Origin: Stictocephala bisonia
Taxonomy: Eukaryota > Arthropoda > Insecta > Hemiptera > Membracidae
Assembly: GCA_035578905.1 (NCBI GenBank)
Contig: JAQJVL010000001.1
Coordinates: forward strand, 7,257,570 to 7,321,569
DNA length: 64,000 nucleotides
Direction: 5' to 3'
Part shown: positions 62,010 through 64,000 of the stretch, one piece after another
Position numbering within the stretch: the stretch's first letter is position 1
Layout of the letters: every line of letters begins with the position of its first letter
The notes under the pieces: generated by a model
The model's input: the letters and a program-made list of their open reading frames with translations, nothing else
Told to the model about the DNA's origin: nothing
Database searches by the model: none
Program-made: the position numbers and the translations under genes

Positions 62010-63315
62010 ACAATTAACAAAATTGATTAACTTTATCAAATCAACTTGGGGTTGTACTTTTACCCGCATGTTGTATTAAAATCCAATCTCTACGCAAAAC
62101 TACAAGGGGAAAACACAAATGCCCCGCACCCGCATGATCTCACTTAAACAACTTCCTGCAATTGTAAGTCGTTTATATAATTACACCCATACCAGGGAGG
62201 CGTCGAGTGCCTGTGTAAGAGTAGATCGCAGTCAGATGTACAGTCAGCACTGCAAGCGGAATTCAGTTGTCCCTAAAGTGGCTGAACCACCTTAACTATT
62301 AACATTTAGTACTCCTTTTATGAATTTAATATTCATAATTAGCATACTAATACATTCATAATAAGTATAATCATGAAAATATTTATTTAAGAAAATTAAA
62401 TAAGGATTCCTGACATTTATCTAAATTCATCAATGCCACATACACAGTTTGAAGTTAAATATTAAGTTTTTTTACACATTTTTAATGTTCACACACAATG
62501 CTTAAAATATTTGAAAACGTTATAATCATAATTAGGAGAATTCTCAAAACATAACATGCCTGCACTTAGATGATCTGTGAATTTGAATTTTTTCTTTCAT
62601 TTGTTTTTTCCTTAATCTTAATATTTTATACTAGACATAAATTATAAAGTCTTTATTCAATGTAATTTACAAGCAAACTGTGTCAGCCAAGATAAAGAAA
62701 ACAATGAAACCCACAAAAACTGGAATTGGAACTTTCAAGTCGGCAAGTACAATAACTGTTTAGTTCTGAAAGTTTAGTGTCTTGGTTAAGCCTGTTTTCG
62801 ATTATTTTTAGAGTTTATTTTACAGGAATATTATTGAACAAGTTAACTACATCAAAACTGACAAGAACTAATCTAGATAGTTGCCATATGCTAAGAGAGA
62901 ACTGAACTAGATAATTAATTCAAAAATGTCTCCAAAGATATCATAAACAATGGCTACCCTCAGTCTCTCATAAATAAATGCAAACAAATAAGAAACGCAA
63001 CAATCACCACTGACACAAAAAACCTAAAGCATTCATGTCATTCTATACGCCTACTTCAAAAAAATAAGACGCATAGCTAGGACAAGGGCAAGTACATTTA
63101 TGGCATCTCATCCAACTCAATCTCTTTAATCCGCTCCACATTTCACCTTTTCATGGATTAAAGAGTGAAATGAACGGAAAAACATAAGAAACTAGTGACT
63201 ACTACTAGAGGTTTCGTTTCAGGACATTAGAACAGCATTCAAGTGATGAAAACCACACATAGATTGTATGTGAAATAGTCCAGCAGGAACTCTTTTCATT
63301 TTTTTCCCCAAACTT
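62010..63315. other. Clean AT-rich sequence, no gene seen
   Basis: High-quality sequence resumes at about 62.0 kb. A slightly GC-richer stretch at 62040-62300 has no coding motif. Otherwise non-coding. Confidence 0.5.
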
Positions 63316-63319
63316 AATT

Positions 63320-63740
63320 CGCATAAGATATATTCAATGAACCCGCTCCTTTTGCGGGGTCTTCAAAAGAATCATAAATAAAAAAGTTATCGCCAACCTT
63401 GAATTTTTTAAATCCGTATGGCAATTCCTGTAATTCCTCAAGTCTAGTGGGATTCAGGTGGTAGATCTTTTGCTCGTTCATACATAAGAGCTTTGGGAAT
63501 ATTGTCTATTGCTGGTATATGAGCTTGTACAGAAGTGCTGGCATCTTGTCGCAAGCCGCATAATTGCCCGATAGTGGGAGGCTCCTCATGTTTACACGCT
63601 TGCCTCTACATTTCACTTGTTATACACAAATCTTTTACTTCTTCGGGATTAGGACCATGAGTTGGATGAGATGCAGTAGTTCCTCGAACATTCCGACCTG
63701 TATTTTACGGTTGTCAAACGTGCAACATACATATGCCGTC
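63320..63740 (-). pseudogene. MULE-type transposase relic (FLYWCH/linker region)
   Basis: Reverse-strand frames give His-Gly-Pro-Asn-Pro-Glu-Glu-Val, then Ala-Ser-Thr-Ser-Val-Gln-Ala-His-Ile-Pro-Ala-Ile-Asp, then Ala-Leu-Met-Tyr-Glu-Arg-Ala-Lys-Asp-Leu-Pro-Pro. After a frame change come Leu-Glu-Glu-Leu-Gln-Glu-Leu-Pro and Gly-Asp-Asn-Phe-Phe-Ile-Tyr-Asp-Ser. This order resembles insect MULE proteins: the end of a FLYWCH zinc finger (H.HGP.P), a linker with L-P-P, and the F-L-x-Y-D-S stretch before the transposase domain. Stops and a frameshift show it is dead, and the DDE part is missing. The family assignment is from memory of the pattern. The + strand ORF at 63564 is a shadow. Confidence 0.5.
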
Positions 63741-64000
63741 ATTTCCAATACTTAACATCCCCCTGTTGAGTACGATTGCAGTATACAAAAAGCTATGTAG
63801 ATATTCAAAAACTTGAATCCCTTTCGTAATAATTTAAAGAGTTTGCATTGCCATGGTAAATGTAAAGGGTGATAATTTATTTGAACTGACTATTTGGAAT
63901 TAAAGGCGAGCAACCTCAATTTTGCATGATGATTTTGGAAAGTTTAGGTTTTTGAATATAAACAGTAATAAAATGTTACCAGGGCAATGAATAATTGTAC

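Overview
The window is AT-rich eukaryotic nuclear DNA, most likely from an arthropod and probably an insect. The basis is several degenerate non-LTR (LINE) reverse transcriptases of the kind common in insects, a tRNA-derived SINE, TIR elements, a MULE/FLYWCH transposase relic and GT-AG introns. A hemipteran would fit, but this is a weak inference. No bacterial, viral or plasmid gene is seen, and there is no long intact ORF. Nearly all ORFs over 60 codons are chance frames or transposon remnants.

The main content is a + strand tandem array of 90-nt, phase-0 micro-exons, each encoding a 30-residue, strongly acidic module. Each exon is preceded by a pyrimidine-rich tract ending in CAG and followed by GTAAGC or GTAAGT. 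Sixteen modules are fully readable: at 4134, 6416, 8631, 10228, 12032, 12949, 14755, 16346, 18149, 19065, 20865, 21782, 25392, 27186, 28092 and 48215. One further copy is a pseudo-exon with a stop, and several more are recognisable but degraded. From 8.6 kb two types alternate: A (Ser at position 19, ends in Pro-Gln-Asn) and B (Cys at position 19, ends in Ser-Gln-Glu). The A-B unit is about 2.72 kb, or 3.40 kb when a young LINE sits in the A intron. A 6.12-kb higher-order repeat of two A-B units is visible between 8.6 and 20.8 kb. Because every exon is symmetric, duplication, loss or skipping of modules never shifts the frame. I do not recognise the protein.

Layout: 1-0.85 kb, 135-bp tandem repeat and a candidate initiator exon (ATG directly against a donor at 850-858); 1.6-2.8 kb, SINE fragments and a ~36-bp minisatellite; 4.1-31.3 kb, the micro-exon array with old LINE, young LINE and TTAA-flanked MITE copies inside its introns; 31.3-39.4 kb, unrelated sequence holding a reverse-strand LINE broken by an inverted minisatellite with perfect 69-bp arms, then a TIR element; 39.4-48.4 kb, more of the array; 48.4-62 kb, LINE fragments, a SINE and a candidate downstream exon; 62-64 kb, clean AT-rich DNA with a MULE/FLYWCH relic on the minus strand.

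Caveat: large blocks (about 22.0-25.38, 29.27-34.13, 36.7-47.9 and much of 48.65-62.0 kb) have artificially expanded homopolymers and doubled bases, visible by comparing a corrupted array monomer with its clean neighbour. Absence of an ORF in those blocks means little.
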